Assembly (NCBI RefSeq): GCF_037977055.1
Contig: NZ_CP150274.1
Span: 6,200,001 to 6,264,000 of the forward strand
Direction of reading: 5' to 3'
DNA: 64,000 nucleotides
Source of the DNA: Paenibacillus sp. FSL K6-1096
GTDB taxonomy: Bacteria > Bacillota > Bacilli > Paenibacillales > Paenibacillaceae
Part shown: positions 1 through 7,900 of the stretch, piece by piece
How the letters are laid out: each line of letters starts with the position of its first letter
Position numbering within the stretch: the first letter of the stretch is position 1
Made by a program: the position numbers and the translations under genes
Notes under the pieces: model-generated
What the model was told of the DNA's origin: nothing
Databases searched by the model: none
What the model saw: only the letters and a program-made list of their open reading frames with translations

Positions 1-880
1 CCGGGAGGCGCTGCTGCAGCTGTACGCTGACTCCGTAGATTCCGGCGATGAAGGTGCTGAAGATCTCCATGAAGATCAGCACCAGGAAAATCATCTGCAC
101 GGTAGGACCAAGCCGGAAAGCGATGCTGCCCATCGGGATCTCATATTGCAGAATGCCCGGCATTTGCGAGCTCATGGCGAAATGGGCCGCCAGCAGCATG
201 AAGCCGATGCCGGCTCCGCCCAGAATGCCGCCGCGGATCAGCGCGCGCTCATCATCGGTATGCCGGGCCAGCGGAACCAGCACCGCCTGGGCCATGCCGA
301 GGTTGAAGGAAGTATAGAGCAGCGGAGACATCCAGGCGGTGAAGGCGGTGTGATCCGTCGGCAGGAACAGGAAGCGCTCGGCCCCCGGCACGCCCACTGT
401 ATTGAAGACAAGAATCAGGGACAGCGTAAGCATCAGAGGCACCACCAGGCTGTTAAGCTGCAGGATGCCGGAGATGCCGCGTCTCAGCAGTACATAAGAG
501 CCCATTATCGTCAGGAGCAGTCCTAACTGGTAGGGCAGGCCGAGATGCTCCTTAAAGATAGCTCCCGCCCCTGCGAGCATAATGCTGTTGACCCCGATCA
601 GAATAATCATGGTGAACAGGCTGATGGCGGACCCGGTCCGCGCACCGAACAGATGGCGGTTGAAATCCTCGAAGGAGTCCGCAGTGATCCGCCGGGCGAT
701 GAGCATCATTTTGGTGCCGAGCCATATGAACAGGATGGCAGAGAACAGAATCGTCAGCAGGGCCCAGTGCCCGTATCTGGTGAAAAAACGGAGGATTTCC
801 TGGCCGGTGGCGAATCCGGCGCCAACAATCGTGCCAATATAAGTGAAAGCGATCTGCAATGTGCGGACATGTGACTTCAT
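1..880 (-). CDS. YkvI-family membrane protein (C-terminal end outside window)
   Basis: Reading the minus strand from an ATG at 880 gives an open frame to the window edge, about 293 residues, with no stop. The N-terminus reads MKSHVRTLQIAFTYIGTIVG, followed by AGFATGQEIL, a pattern typical of the YkvI family (COG3949), a group of multi-pass membrane proteins of unknown substrate distantly related to amino-acid/sodium symporters. Several long hydrophobic stretches alternate with short charged loops. The start is fixed by an AGGAGGG ribosome binding site just upstream on the minus strand. The gene is divergent from xpt, so both promoters should lie in 881-1058. The plus-strand open frames in this interval are shadows. 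The family assignment is from remembered sequence character. Confidence 0.75.
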   Translation of the reverse strand, partial: MKSHVRTLQIAFTYIGTIVGAGFATGQEILRFFTRYGHWALLTILFSAILFIWLGTKMMLIARRITADSFEDFNRHLFGARTGSAISLFTMIILIGVNSIMLAGAGAIFKEHLGLPYQLGLLLTIMGSYVLLRRGISGILQLNSLVVPLMLTLSLILVFNTVGVPGAERFLFLPTDHTAFTAWMSPLLYTSFNLGMAQAVLVPLARHTDDERALIRGGILGGAGIGFMLLAAHFAMSSQMPGILQYEIPMGSIAFRLGPTVQMIFLVLIFMEIFSTFIAGIYGVSVQLQQRLP

Positions 881-1058
881 GCTTACCCTCCTCTGAATGC
901 TGCGAAGATTAAATCGCGGGGTCTGTAGGTCAAGAGCCTTGTGCAGTCCGCATAGTACAGGTTATGATGGGGAACAGAGGGACATGACTTCCGCCTGTGG
1001 GAATAGGAGTTATTCATGTGGAACGTCTGCAATAATAAGGTAATGGAGGCTCAAAGTC

Positions 1059-1628
1059 ATGGAATTATTGAAACAGCGGATTTTGGAGGAAGGGGTCGTC
1101 GTTTCGGATCAGGTGCTGAAGCTGGACGGTCTGCTCAATCACCAGGTCGATCCGGCGCTGACGATGGAAATGGGACGGGAGTTTGCCCGCAGATTTGCTG
1201 AGGCCGGGGTTACGCGTGTAGTAACCGTGGAATCCTCGGGAATTGCCGTGGCATTTGCCACCGCATATGAGATGAACGTGCCGCTGGTGTTTGCCCGCCG
1301 CAAAAAAACGCTGCTAGCCGATCCCGACGCTTTATGCGAACGGGTGCCTTCTTTTACCAAAGGGATTGTTACGGACATTATGCTGTCCCGCCAGTACATC
1401 TCTGCGGATGACCGCGTTCTGTTCATTGATGATATCATCGCCAACGGCGACGCTGCCCGCGGCCTGATCAAGATCATTCAGCGCTCCGGCGCCGAGCTGG
1501 TGGGCCTTGGTGTAGTTGTCGAAAAAAGCTTCCAGGCCGGCGCACGCACCATCCGCGAACAGGGAATCCGGCTGGAGTCACTGGTCAATATTACCTCGCT
1601 CAGCGAGGGAACGATTGTATTTGGATAA
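1059..1628 (+). CDS. xpt: xanthine phosphoribosyltransferase
   Basis: The 189-residue protein matches Xpt in length and sequence throughout. It starts MELLKQRILEEGVVVSDQVL and carries the PRPP-binding loop as FIDDIIANGDAARG, where many homologues have FIDDFLANG. The enzyme converts xanthine and PRPP to XMP in purine salvage in the cytoplasm. The ATG at 1059 is preceded by GGAGG (1045-1049) at a good distance. In Bacillus this gene is usually behind a guanine riboswitch and joined to pbuX. I see neither the riboswitch core in 881-1058 nor a permease gene here, so control may differ. Confidence 0.93.
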   Translation: MELLKQRILEEGVVVSDQVLKLDGLLNHQVDPALTMEMGREFARRFAEAGVTRVVTVESSGIAVAFATAYEMNVPLVFARRKKTLLADPDALCERVPSFTKGIVTDIMLSRQYISADDRVLFIDDIIANGDAARGLIKIIQRSGAELVGLGVVVEKSFQAGARTIREQGIRLESLVNITSLSEGTIVFG

Positions 1629-1644
1629 GACTGGCGCGCCTAAT

Positions 1645-1672
1645 TTGAAACATCTGCTTTTCACCCTATAAG
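1645..1672 (+). promoter_or_regulatory. possible sigma-A promoter of the 1718 gene
   Basis: TTGAAA (1645-1650), a 16-base spacer and TATAAG (1667-1672) precede the small gene at 1718. A second TATAAT lies at 1681-1686 but lacks a clear -35. This is a motif match only. Confidence 0.35.
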
Positions 1673-1717
1673 TTTTCCTTTATAATAAAAGTCAGACATG
1701 AGAGAGGAGGCGTCACA

Positions 1718-2035
1718 ATGGGGAAAGAACCGGTGACAGAGCAATTTTTTATTGATAAACTAGCCGAGGCTAAGGATCATTTCGAACGTGCGCTGGATTG
1801 CAAACACACGGAGTTCGACGATTTGTATCCCTATATGATCGAACATCCTCAGTTTTTCTGGTACAAACGTTACGTCGCTTGGTCGGAGCTTCTGACAATC
1901 ACAAGTTTGTGTGAGGAACTGTCGTTTAACTGGAGACAGACCTTCACTGAGCATCAGGTAGAATATCTGGAAGAACGAGTGATGTCCGCTAAAGTTCTTG
2001 ACTTCTGGTTTGAGAAGAATGAGGCGCTGATATAA
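1718..2035 (+). CDS. small conserved-type hypothetical protein, 105 aa
   Basis: The 105-residue acidic soluble protein has no signal peptide or membrane segment. The centre is rich in aromatic residues (YPYMIEHPQFFWYKRY) and the rest looks helical. I do not recognise a family. The ATG at 1718 follows a strong GGAGGCG ribosome binding site, and an intrinsic terminator sits directly downstream, so this is probably a monocistronic transcript. No function is assigned. Confidence 0.75.
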   Translation: MGKEPVTEQFFIDKLAEAKDHFERALDCKHTEFDDLYPYMIEHPQFFWYKRYVAWSELLTITSLCEELSFNWRQTFTEHQVEYLEERVMSAKVLDFWFEKNEALI

Positions 2036-2058
2036 TACAGGTTGAACTGGCAGTACCG

Positions 2059-2091
2059 GACCCGGATGATTATCATTTGGGTCTTTTTTTT
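2059..2091 (+). terminator. intrinsic terminator after the 105-aa gene
   Basis: GACCCGGAT pairs with ATCATTTGGGTC (two G-T pairs) and is followed by eight T residues. Confidence 0.85.
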
Positions 2092-2147
2092 GACCGGATG
2101 TCTGCATAATCGGACAAGCTAATAACAGAGAGGGGAGCAGTATACTT

Positions 2148-2369
2148 ATGATCAGTGATGAGCAACTGGATGCCTACCGGATTTCCGGTGAGCGGATCAG
2201 AGTCGTGCGCGACGGACTGGCGAGCAATGATATCAGGGGAATCGTGCTGGCCTGGGACGAGACCCAGGTGATGATCCGGCGTCCGAACAAGCATGTGGTG
2301 AAGCTGGACCGGAGATACCTGTATCAGCCGGTGAGCGAGCCCAGACCGGAAGCCTATACCCCGGAATGA
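2148..2369 (+). CDS. small hypothetical protein, 73 aa
   Basis: The 73-residue protein starts MISDEQLDAYRISGERIRVV and contains a valine- and arginine-rich middle (RGIVLAWDETQVMIRRPNKH) suggesting a small beta-barrel fold. I cannot name a family. A GGGGAG ribosome binding site precedes the ATG. It lies about 20 bases upstream of the SDR gene in the same direction, so co-transcription is likely. Confidence 0.6.
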   Translation: MISDEQLDAYRISGERIRVVRDGLASNDIRGIVLAWDETQVMIRRPNKHVVKLDRRYLYQPVSEPRPEAYTPE

Positions 2370-2388
2370 GCGGAGAATGGAGGTCAAG

Positions 2389-3180
2389 ATGAGTCATCAT
2401 AATCAAATAGCGATAGTCACCGGCGGTGCGGGCGGAATCGGGCGCTGTATTACCGAAGAGTTCCTGAAGGCCGGGGCCACGGTTGCCTGTATCGATACGG
2501 ATGCCGCAGCCGGACGCTGGCTGGAGGAACGGCACGGGATCGAGAAGCTGTTCTTCTATGCCGGAGACATCGCGGAGCAGTCTGTGCTGGACGAATTCAC
2601 TGCACAGGTGGTCAGCCGGTTCGGACAGGTGAATTATCTTATAAACAATGCCTGTATCAGCAAAAAAGGCCTGCAATCAGAATGCAGCTATGAGGACTTC
2701 GAGTACGTGCAGCGGATCGGGGTTACTGCGCCGTATTATCTGACGCTGCGGCTGAAGCCGCACTTTGCCCAGGGGGCTGCAATCGTCAACATTTCCTCCA
2801 GCAGACAGTTTATGTCCCAGGCGGATACGGAGAGTTATACGGCAGCCAAAGGCGGCATCGGCGCCTTGACCCACAGCTTGAGCGTAAGCCTGGCCGGTAA
2901 GGTCCGCGTAAATGCGGTCAGCCCGGGCTGGATCGATACGACAGCCTACCACGGCACGGAAGAGGTTGCGGAGCCGGTTCATTCTCTGCCGGACCGCCTG
3001 CAGCATCCGGCCGGGCGGGTCGGAACCCCGCAGGATATTGCGGCGATGGTGCTGTTCCTCTGCAGCGATGCAGCAGGCTTCATCACCGGGGAGAATATAA
3101 GCATTGACGGCGGGATGGGCCGGCTGATGATCTACCACGGGGACGAGGGCTGGACCTATAATCCTGGAGGTCAATCATGA
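2389..3180 (+). CDS. SDR-family NAD(P)-dependent oxidoreductase
   Basis: This is a classical short-chain dehydrogenase of about 263 residues. It has the N-terminal nucleotide loop TGGAGGIG, the NNA motif (YLINNACIS), an ISSSRQ serine segment, the catalytic pair Tyr150/Lys154 (SYTAAKGG) and the C-terminal ITGENISIDGGMG found in many SDRs. An aspartate after beta-2 (CIDTD) suggests NAD(H) preference. An in-frame ATG also occurs at 2377, but GGAGGT at 2379-2384 favours 2389. The stop overlaps the next ATG by four bases, so the two are translationally coupled. The substrate cannot be read from sequence. Confidence 0.9.
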   Translation: MSHHNQIAIVTGGAGGIGRCITEEFLKAGATVACIDTDAAAGRWLEERHGIEKLFFYAGDIAEQSVLDEFTAQVVSRFGQVNYLINNACISKKGLQSECSYEDFEYVQRIGVTAPYYLTLRLKPHFAQGAAIVNISSSRQFMSQADTESYTAAKGGIGALTHSLSVSLAGKVRVNAVSPGWIDTTAYHGTEEVAEPVHSLPDRLQHPAGRVGTPQDIAAMVLFLCSDAAGFITGENISIDGGMGRLMIYHGDEGWTYNPGGQS

Positions 3181-3853
3181 AGCTGCCTGTTATTAAGAAT
3201 GCGCAGCAATTAGCTGAACTGGTGAGGGAGATCGGCTTCCTGCCTATGTTCCGCTCTGAGATTGCAGGCTTTTCTCTGGAGGAATGCACTCCTGCGGGCT
3301 ACTGGTTTGTCAAAGGGGTAGCGGGACCGTGGGAATGGCGCGAGGAGATTGCCGCAGCGGGCGAGATCGCGTATGCGAAGCTCTTCAACCGCAAGGCCGG
3401 ATTCATCAGCAGAGCATGGTACCCGGACTTCGCCAATTACCGACGGGACGGATATGACTTCGATGCCAGATATGATGACGGGCTGGCCTCGATGCCAAGC
3501 AAACGGATCATGGACGTGCTTCTGGAGCATGAGCAGGGTCTGCTCACTACTGAGCTGAAGGGACTCGCCGGCTTCGGCGGCCGGGGGCTAAGGGCTTCGA
3601 TACAGCCCTGACATTGCTGCAGATGCAGACGTACATTACAGCCAGTAAATTCGAGTATAAGCTGGACAAGCATGGCCATCCCTACGGCTGGGGTATCGGG
3701 CGTTATGCCGTCAGCGAGCATGTATTCGGAGCAGACTGGGTGACTTCGCGATACAGCGATCAGCCTGAGGCCTCGAAGGCGCGGATTGTGGAGCATACGG
3801 CCAAGCTGTTCCCGGAGGCCGGAACGAAGCAGCTGGAGAAGGTCTTGAAGTAA
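3177..3853 (+). pseudogene. AlkZ-related (YcaQ-like) protein, frameshifted
   Basis: Two adjacent frames, 3177-3611 and about 3584-3853, together encode one protein of about 225 residues resembling the short AlkZ-related proteins of Firmicutes, which are linked by sequence to the YcaQ/AlkZ DNA glycosylase fold. The first part contains FANYRRDGYDFDARYDDGLA. The second continues GFDTALTLLQMQTYITASKF and ends in TAKLFPEAGTKQLEKVLK. The break lies in a run of five G at 3583-3587. One additional G would join the frames as GRGAKGFDTAL. It could be a real recent mutation or a homopolymer sequencing error. The start overlaps the SDR stop (ATGA). DNA repair activity is inferred from a remembered family name only. 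Confidence 0.65.
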
Positions 3854-3865
3854 GGTTAGTCGTCA

Positions 3866-3994
3866 CAAAACCCAAACACCATCGCTCACACGCAGGCCCC
3901 TGGGCCAAATGTATGCGAAAAACCGATTACAATCGCTCACGCGCAGGCCCCTGGACCAAATGTATGCGAAAAACCGAACACAATCGTTCACACA
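3866..3994 (+). repeat. left part of the 51-bp tandem repeat array
   Basis: It consists of a degenerate copy (about 3866-3908), one complete copy beginning ATGTATGCGAAAAACCG at 3909, and the first 35 bases of another (3960-3994). That third copy is cut by the IS element and resumes at 5413. The array starts about ten bases after the frameshifted AlkZ-related gene. Confidence 0.9.
3987..3994. repeat. 8-bp target-site duplication, left copy
   Basis: TTCACACA here is repeated exactly at 5405-5412 on the other side of the insertion sequence. Eight bases is the usual duplication for IS256-family elements. Removing the element and one copy restores a normal repeat unit. Confidence 0.9.
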
Positions 3995-5404
3995 GGTAGC
4001 GTCAAGAAGTTTGTGTAAGAGAGTAGAAGTACCTCACCGGGGTTACGGGTTGGGGTGTAGTGTTTCTGGGGGAGGGGGAACCCCGACCCCCAGAAACTGG
4101 ATTTCTCTGCTACGCCTCTTCCGGTGCGGGCAAAGAAGGGTAGCGTGTTTCAAATAGCTCTTTTAGCTTCTTTTTAACGGCATCCACGCCAAAGCCTTGG
4201 GTGACCCGCCCTGCATGACGTTCATTGTATTCCAGCATCTCCAGGTACACGATTTTCTCTGCCGCATCCATGTTCGTCAGACTGTTCATCGGTTTCAGAC
4301 GCTTGCGGATTTCCTTGTTCATGCGCTCGATAGGGTTCGACGTGTAGATCGCTTTACGGATCGACTCCGGATACTTGTAGAACGTCAGGAGTGTGGATAA
4401 CTGTTCCTCCCAGGACCTCATTTCCTTCGGATACAGCTTGTTCCACTTCGCTTTGACCGTATCAAAGTTCGCCCGGGCGACCACTTCATCCGGTGCGGTA
4501 TATACGGTTTTCAACGCTTCAATGACATCGGTTTTGTGCTCCATCCGGATTTTAGGGAACGTGGCCCGCACTTTGTGCACTACGCAATGCTGTACATCGG
4601 CCTGAGGATAGGTCTCTTTAAACGCCGCATCCAGACCTGGTAGCCCGTCAAACACACCCAGCAGGACTTCCTGCGCTCCGCGGTCGTACAGGTCTTTGAG
4701 TACCTCCCGCCAGCCATTCACTCTCTTGGCCGCCGACGTAGAACCCGAGAATTTGACGCTGTCCCTCCTCGTCAATTCCCATCGCAAAGTAGACCACTTC
4801 GCCACGAACCGTACCCCGTTTCAGCTTCACGTACAGCCCATCCAAGTAGATGACGGAGTACCGTTTGCTCAGGGGACGTTTCTGCCACTGGTGGATATCG
4901 TCCAGCACCGTAGCCGTAATATTGCTGACCGTGGTGGGGGAGTAGTGGCTGCCAAACATACTTTCAATGAACCGGGCCACATCCCGCGTACCCATGCCTG
5001 ATTTGTACATTTGGATGACGGCCTCTTCTAACCATCCGTCCCGCCGCTGGTACGGCTCAAACAGCTGCGTCTGGAAAAGGCTTTGGCGGTCCCGGGGCAC
5101 CTGAAGATCCTCAATATGGCCGTATCTCGTGTGCAGATCCCGTGTATAGTATCCGTTACGACTATTATTGGCACCGGCTTCTTCACTGTCCATAAACCCC
5201 TGAATTTCGGCACGCAGGAGTGATTCCATGTTCTCTTTCATGAAGTCTTTAACAAGTTTTTCAAATAGATTATTCAGAGAACTTTCGGGTAAAATATTCA
5301 TTGGTAGGGTTCCTCCTTGGTGGTTTCGCAATCCCGAGGATACCCTACTTTTTTGGTGCCTGACTAGGCTCCAAATTCTGGTACACAACTTACTTTACGC
5401 CATC
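3995..5404. mobile_element. IS256-family insertion sequence, 1410 bp
   Basis: The element is bounded by TTCACACA direct repeats and by imperfect terminal inverted repeats. The left end GGTAGCGTCAAGAAG and the complement of the right end GATGGCGTAAAGTAA match at 19 of the first 27 positions by eye. It holds a single transposase gene on the minus strand that fills most of its length. The size fits the IS256 family. Because the transposase frame is broken, this copy is probably unable to move by itself. Confidence 0.92.
4110..5301 (-). pseudogene. IS256-family transposase, frameshifted
   Basis: Two overlapping minus-strand frames form one Mutator-type transposase of about 396 residues. The start is the ATG at 5301, MNILPESSLNNLFEKLV, behind GGAGGAA. 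The first frame carries the first catalytic aspartate in VIYLDGLYVKLKRG. The second carries GVFDGLPGLDAAF and the glutamate region NPIERMNKEIRKRLK. The frames change near 4718-4724, where GGQES should run into NGWREVL. Two missing bases, or one extra, at that point explain the break. IS256 elements are not known to use programmed frameshifting, so this is read as an inactivating mutation. Confidence 0.88.
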
Positions 5405-5775
5405 TTCACACATAGGCACCTGAGCCAAATGTATGCGAAAAAGCGAACACAATCGCTCACACGAAGGCCCCTGGACCAAATGTATGCGAAAAACCGAACA
5501 CAATCGCTCACCCGCAGGCACCTGGGCCCAATGTATGCGAAAAACCGAACACAATCGCTCACACGCAGGCACCTGAGCCAAATGTATGCGAAAAACCGAA
5601 TACAATCGTTCACGCGAAGGCACCTGAGCCAAATGTATGCGAAAAACCGAATACAATCGTTCACACGCAGGCATCTGGGCCCAATGAATGTATGCGAAAA
5701 ACCGAACACAATCGCTCACGCGCAGGCACCTGAGCCAGATGTATGCGAAAAACCGAACACATTCGCTCACACCGC
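5405..5775 (+). repeat. right part of the 51-bp tandem repeat array
   Basis: After the right target duplication the interrupted unit resumes. Complete units start at 5429, 5480, 5531, 5582, 5633 and 5688, and a partial one at 5739. The period is 51 bp except between 5633 and 5688 (55 bp), where four bases, AATG, are duplicated. Conserved core: ATGTATGCGAAAAACCGA, then a variable CACAATCG segment and CAGGCACCTGAGCC. As 51 is a multiple of three, both strands show long open frames, but no ribosome binding site supports translation. Confidence 0.92.
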
Positions 5776-5810
5776 CACCACCGTATCATAAATTGACCTG
5801 CACTCGCACC

Positions 5811-5842
5811 AAGAGCCTCGTCCGCAAAAGGACGAGGCTCTT
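5811..5842. terminator. strong hairpin, terminator for the 152-aa gene
   Basis: AAGAGCCTCGTCC and GGACGAGGCTCTT form a perfect 13-bp stem around GCAAAA, just past the stop of the minus-strand gene. Confidence 0.8.
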
Positions 5843-5856
5843 CATGTCAGCAATAC

Positions 5857-6315
5857 TTAAATGGACATCGCCATCTGTTCAGCATGTTCCTCGCCGGGAA
5901 GTACGGAGGCGAGCTCGGCGCCCAATCCGAGATAAGCGCGCATACGCTGCATCATCTCAGCCCGGAAGCCGGGCCACAGGATGTGAATCTCGCCTACGTA
6001 TCCGCGGCAGTTATACTCAGCGGTCACGCCGCGCTGGTCCTGGCGCACGGTGTTGATCTTCAACTGGCTCACGGTCAGCTCGCGGGTAACCTCCTTAAGC
6101 ATCAGGGACGTCTTCTTCGTGGCGCTGGATACCAGCTCCATGTAGAGCTGAGGAGTCTTGAACAGGCCGCTCTTGCCGATCGCACGGCAGTCACGCTCGA
6201 AGACTTTATGAATAAACGTTAGCAGCAGATAGCTTCTCACCAGGGACAATTCATCTTTGGTTATATTCTCAGGAAGTGTTGGTATAGTTAGGGGAGTTCT
6301 CTTGGTAATCGCCAT
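5857..6315 (-). CDS. hypothetical protein behind a LexA-like box, 152 aa
   Basis: The 152-residue soluble protein starts MAITKRTPLTIPTLPENITK. It has a helical N-terminal half with many basic residues and a beta-like segment near residues 95-115 (AEYNCRGYVGEIHILWPGFR). I do not recognise a family. A GAGGTG ribosome binding site precedes the ATG, a hairpin terminator follows, and a good promoter overlaps a LexA-like box upstream, so it is likely a single-gene transcript induced by DNA damage. Nothing indicates phage origin nearby other than the adjacent repeat/IS region. The function is unknown. Confidence 0.75.
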   Translation of the reverse strand: MAITKRTPLTIPTLPENITKDELSLVRSYLLLTFIHKVFERDCRAIGKSGLFKTPQLYMELVSSATKKTSLMLKEVTRELTVSQLKINTVRQDQRGVTAEYNCRGYVGEIHILWPGFRAEMMQRMRAYLGLGAELASVLPGEEHAEQMAMSI

Positions 6316-6340
6316 TATAAATCACCTCATTTATAGTATG

Positions 6341-6385
6341 CGAACCTTTGTTCTCATTATACATCGAACAGTCCATGAAATGCAA
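6341..6385 (-). promoter_or_regulatory. promoter with LexA (SOS) box-like site
   Basis: On the minus strand TTGCAT (6380-6385), an 18-base spacer and TATAAT (6356-6361) form a promoter for the 152-aa gene. Immediately downstream, covering the probable start of transcription, is CGAACCTTTGTTCT (6341-6354), which has the GAAC-N4-GTTC core of Bacillus LexA/DinR boxes. Confidence 0.6.
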
Positions 6386-6430
6386 TATTTAACATGAAAT
6401 TTATGGATTGCAGCAAAAAATAAATTATTC

Positions 6431-6459
6431 TTGACTCATTCTTAGCGGCATGGTAAGAT
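6431..6459 (+). promoter_or_regulatory. promoter of tRNA-Leu
   Basis: TTGACT (6431-6436), a 17-base spacer and TAAGAT (6454-6459) lie about 37 bases before the tRNA. Confidence 0.7.
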
Positions 6460-6495
6460 CTATCTTGTGGCTGCGGAAGTTAGCCAACTGAATAT

Positions 6496-6579
6496 GCGGT
6501 CATGGCGGAATTGGCAGACGCGCTGGCTTCAGGTGCCAGTGGTAGCAATATCGTGGAGGTTCGAGTCCTCTTGACCGCA
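6496..6579 (+). tRNA. tRNA-Leu, anticodon CAG
   Basis: An 84-base class II tRNA. The acceptor stem is GCGGTCA/TGACCGC with discriminator A, the anticodon stem CTGGC/GCCAG encloses TTCAGGT giving anticodon CAG, a variable arm is present, and the T-arm contains GGTTCGAGTCC. CCA is not encoded. It has its own promoter and terminator. Confidence 0.95.
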
Positions 6580-6596
6580 TTATCCTAAAATGAATC

Positions 6597-6640
6597 AGCT
6601 CTTGAATCAGTCCTTTTGACGGTTCAGGAGCTTTTTGTTT
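6597..6640 (+). terminator. intrinsic terminator after tRNA-Leu
   Basis: AGCTCTTGAATC pairs with GGTTCAGGAGCT, followed by TTTTGTTT. Confidence 0.85.
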
Positions 6641-6695
6641 GATTGGTTAGATCTGATTGATAATAGGAATTAAGTGTGCCAATATAGTTTTGCTA

Positions 6696-6725
6696 TTGAA
6701 ATAGGCCGCCTGTATTGTTTATGAT
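6696..6725 (+). promoter_or_regulatory. promoter of the RpiR-family regulator gene
   Basis: TTGAAA (6696-6701), an 18-base spacer and TATGAT (6720-6725) lie 40 bases before the ATG at 6765. Confidence 0.5.
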
Positions 6726-6764
6726 AATATCTATGATATTCAATAAATCTTGAGTAGGTAGATT

Positions 6765-7628
6765 ATGAATTTAAATGACAATATATTAATTAAGATTCGT
6801 GAAATGAGGGAAAGCTTTACTCCGGTTGAACGGCTCGTCGGAGATTATATTCTGGAGAACAAAGAAGAGATCCCCCATTTATCCATTAAGGAATTGGCCC
6901 AATCGAGTAAGACTAGTGATGCCTCGGTCCTGCGGTTCTGTAAAACAATGGGCTACAGCGGATACCGCAATTTTATTGTGAGTATATCAGCTTCTTTGGG
7001 TTCCCGTGATGAGGATGCAAAGGCCCAATATACAGATATTCAGCCGGGTGATGATCTCCCGACCATTATTTCAAACATTTCGCTCAACAACATGAAATCC
7101 ATTGAGGACACACTTAGTGTGGTTGACCGGAAAGAGATCGCAAGAGCAGTAGAAGTGCTGTGTCATAGCAAAAGAATTGTTTTCTTTGGCATAGGGGCAT
7201 CCGGAATCGTGTGTATGGACGGGGAACAGAAATTCTCACGCATTAACAAGATGTGTCATGCTTATACGGATGGTCATAGCCAGCTTACTGCAGCAACCTT
7301 ACTCGGACAAGATGATGTTGCCATTTTTATTTCTAACTCTGGTGCAACCAGTGACATTATTGACGCTCTGATCATTGCCCAGAAGAATAAAGCGACATGT
7401 ATTGCGGTTACCCGGTACAACAAAAGTGAGCTTGCGGTGCGGGCAGATATTGTTCTTAGCATATCTACCCCTGAAATAACGATCCGCAGTGGTGCCATGG
7501 GCTCGCGTATTGCTATGCTGACAATCGTCGACATCCTGTTTGCCGGTGTGGCAAGTGCAGAATACGAGCAGGTAAAAACCTCTTTAACCAATACCCATAA
7601 TATTTTGAAGAAAAAGCTCAGATATTAA
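6765..7628 (+). CDS. MurR/RpiR-family transcriptional regulator
   Basis: The 287-residue protein has the RpiR layout: an N-terminal winged HTH (about 1-80; LSIKELAQSSKTSDASVLRF is the recognition region) and a SIS phosphosugar-binding domain (about 110-270) with GIGASGIVC and ISNSGATSDIID. Regulators of this family sense phosphosugars. Its place directly ahead of murQ and the rest of the salvage genes makes MurNAc-6-phosphate the likely effector, as for MurR of E. coli and B. subtilis. It is a separate transcription unit with its own terminator. The direct targets are inferred. Confidence 0.88.
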   Translation: MNLNDNILIKIREMRESFTPVERLVGDYILENKEEIPHLSIKELAQSSKTSDASVLRFCKTMGYSGYRNFIVSISASLGSRDEDAKAQYTDIQPGDDLPTIISNISLNNMKSIEDTLSVVDRKEIARAVEVLCHSKRIVFFGIGASGIVCMDGEQKFSRINKMCHAYTDGHSQLTAATLLGQDDVAIFISNSGATSDIIDALIIAQKNKATCIAVTRYNKSELAVRADIVLSISTPEITIRSGAMGSRIAMLTIVDILFAGVASAEYEQVKTSLTNTHNILKKKLRY

Positions 7629-7649
7629 GTACTCGAAATGGATTTGGAG

Positions 7650-7687
7650 AAGCATTGATCGGTCATCGGTCAATGCTTTTTTTATTT
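7650..7687 (+). terminator. intrinsic terminator after the RpiR-family gene
   Basis: AAGCATTGA and TCAATGCTT form the stem, followed by a T-rich tail. The remaining upstream stretch to 8018 holds only the promoter and operator candidates listed separately. Confidence 0.85.
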
Positions 7688-7810
7688 CTTCTTAGCGATG
7701 TCAGATTATCTACACCATAAAATGTTTGATTGTGGCGAATCTAATGATTCGTTTTTCGAGAATACGGCAGAAGAAGTGACAGAAACGTTTGACAAAAGTG
7801 AGAATTGTTT

Positions 7811-7840
7811 ATTGTAAGCGCTTTATAAATGTGGTATAAC
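7811..7840 (+). promoter_or_regulatory. promoter of the murQ operon with a cre-like site
   Basis: TTGTAA (7812-7817), a 17-base spacer and TATAAC (7835-7840) form a promoter. The -35 is embedded in TGTAAGCGCTTTAT, which matches the catabolite-response element consensus at about 12 of 14 positions. CcpA binding there would block transcription, predicting glucose repression. A second promoter-like pair (TTGACG 7910-7915, TAGTAT 7933-7938) lies nearer murQ. Confidence 0.55.
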
Positions 7841-7884
7841 TGATTATACGAGATACTGAAATAAAAAATCGGAATAATACTCAT

Positions 7885-7900
7885 AAATAAAATTTTATTT
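7885..7900. promoter_or_regulatory. candidate operator for the RpiR-family regulator
   Basis: AAATAAAATTTTATTT is a perfect 16-bp palindrome between the promoter at 7812-7840 and the murQ start. Members of this regulator family often bind such A/T-rich inverted repeats. Assignment to the adjacent regulator is inferred from position. Confidence 0.4.

Noticed and set aside
48..874. Plus-strand open frames near the left edge
   Set aside because: They are antisense to the well-supported YkvI-like gene and lack ribosome binding sites.
881..1058. Guanine riboswitch before xpt
   Set aside because: I looked for the conserved purine aptamer core on the plus strand and did not find it.
4700..4760. 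Programmed frameshifting in the transposase
   Set aside because: No slippery heptamer is visible at the junction, and IS256-family transposases are normally made from one frame.
5405..5775. CRISPR array
   Set aside because: Units are contiguous with no unique spacers, and no cas genes are present.
5390..5785. Proteins encoded by the 51-bp repeats on either strand
   Set aside because: Open frames follow from a period divisible by three. There is no ribosome binding site, and one unit has a 4-base duplication that breaks the frame.
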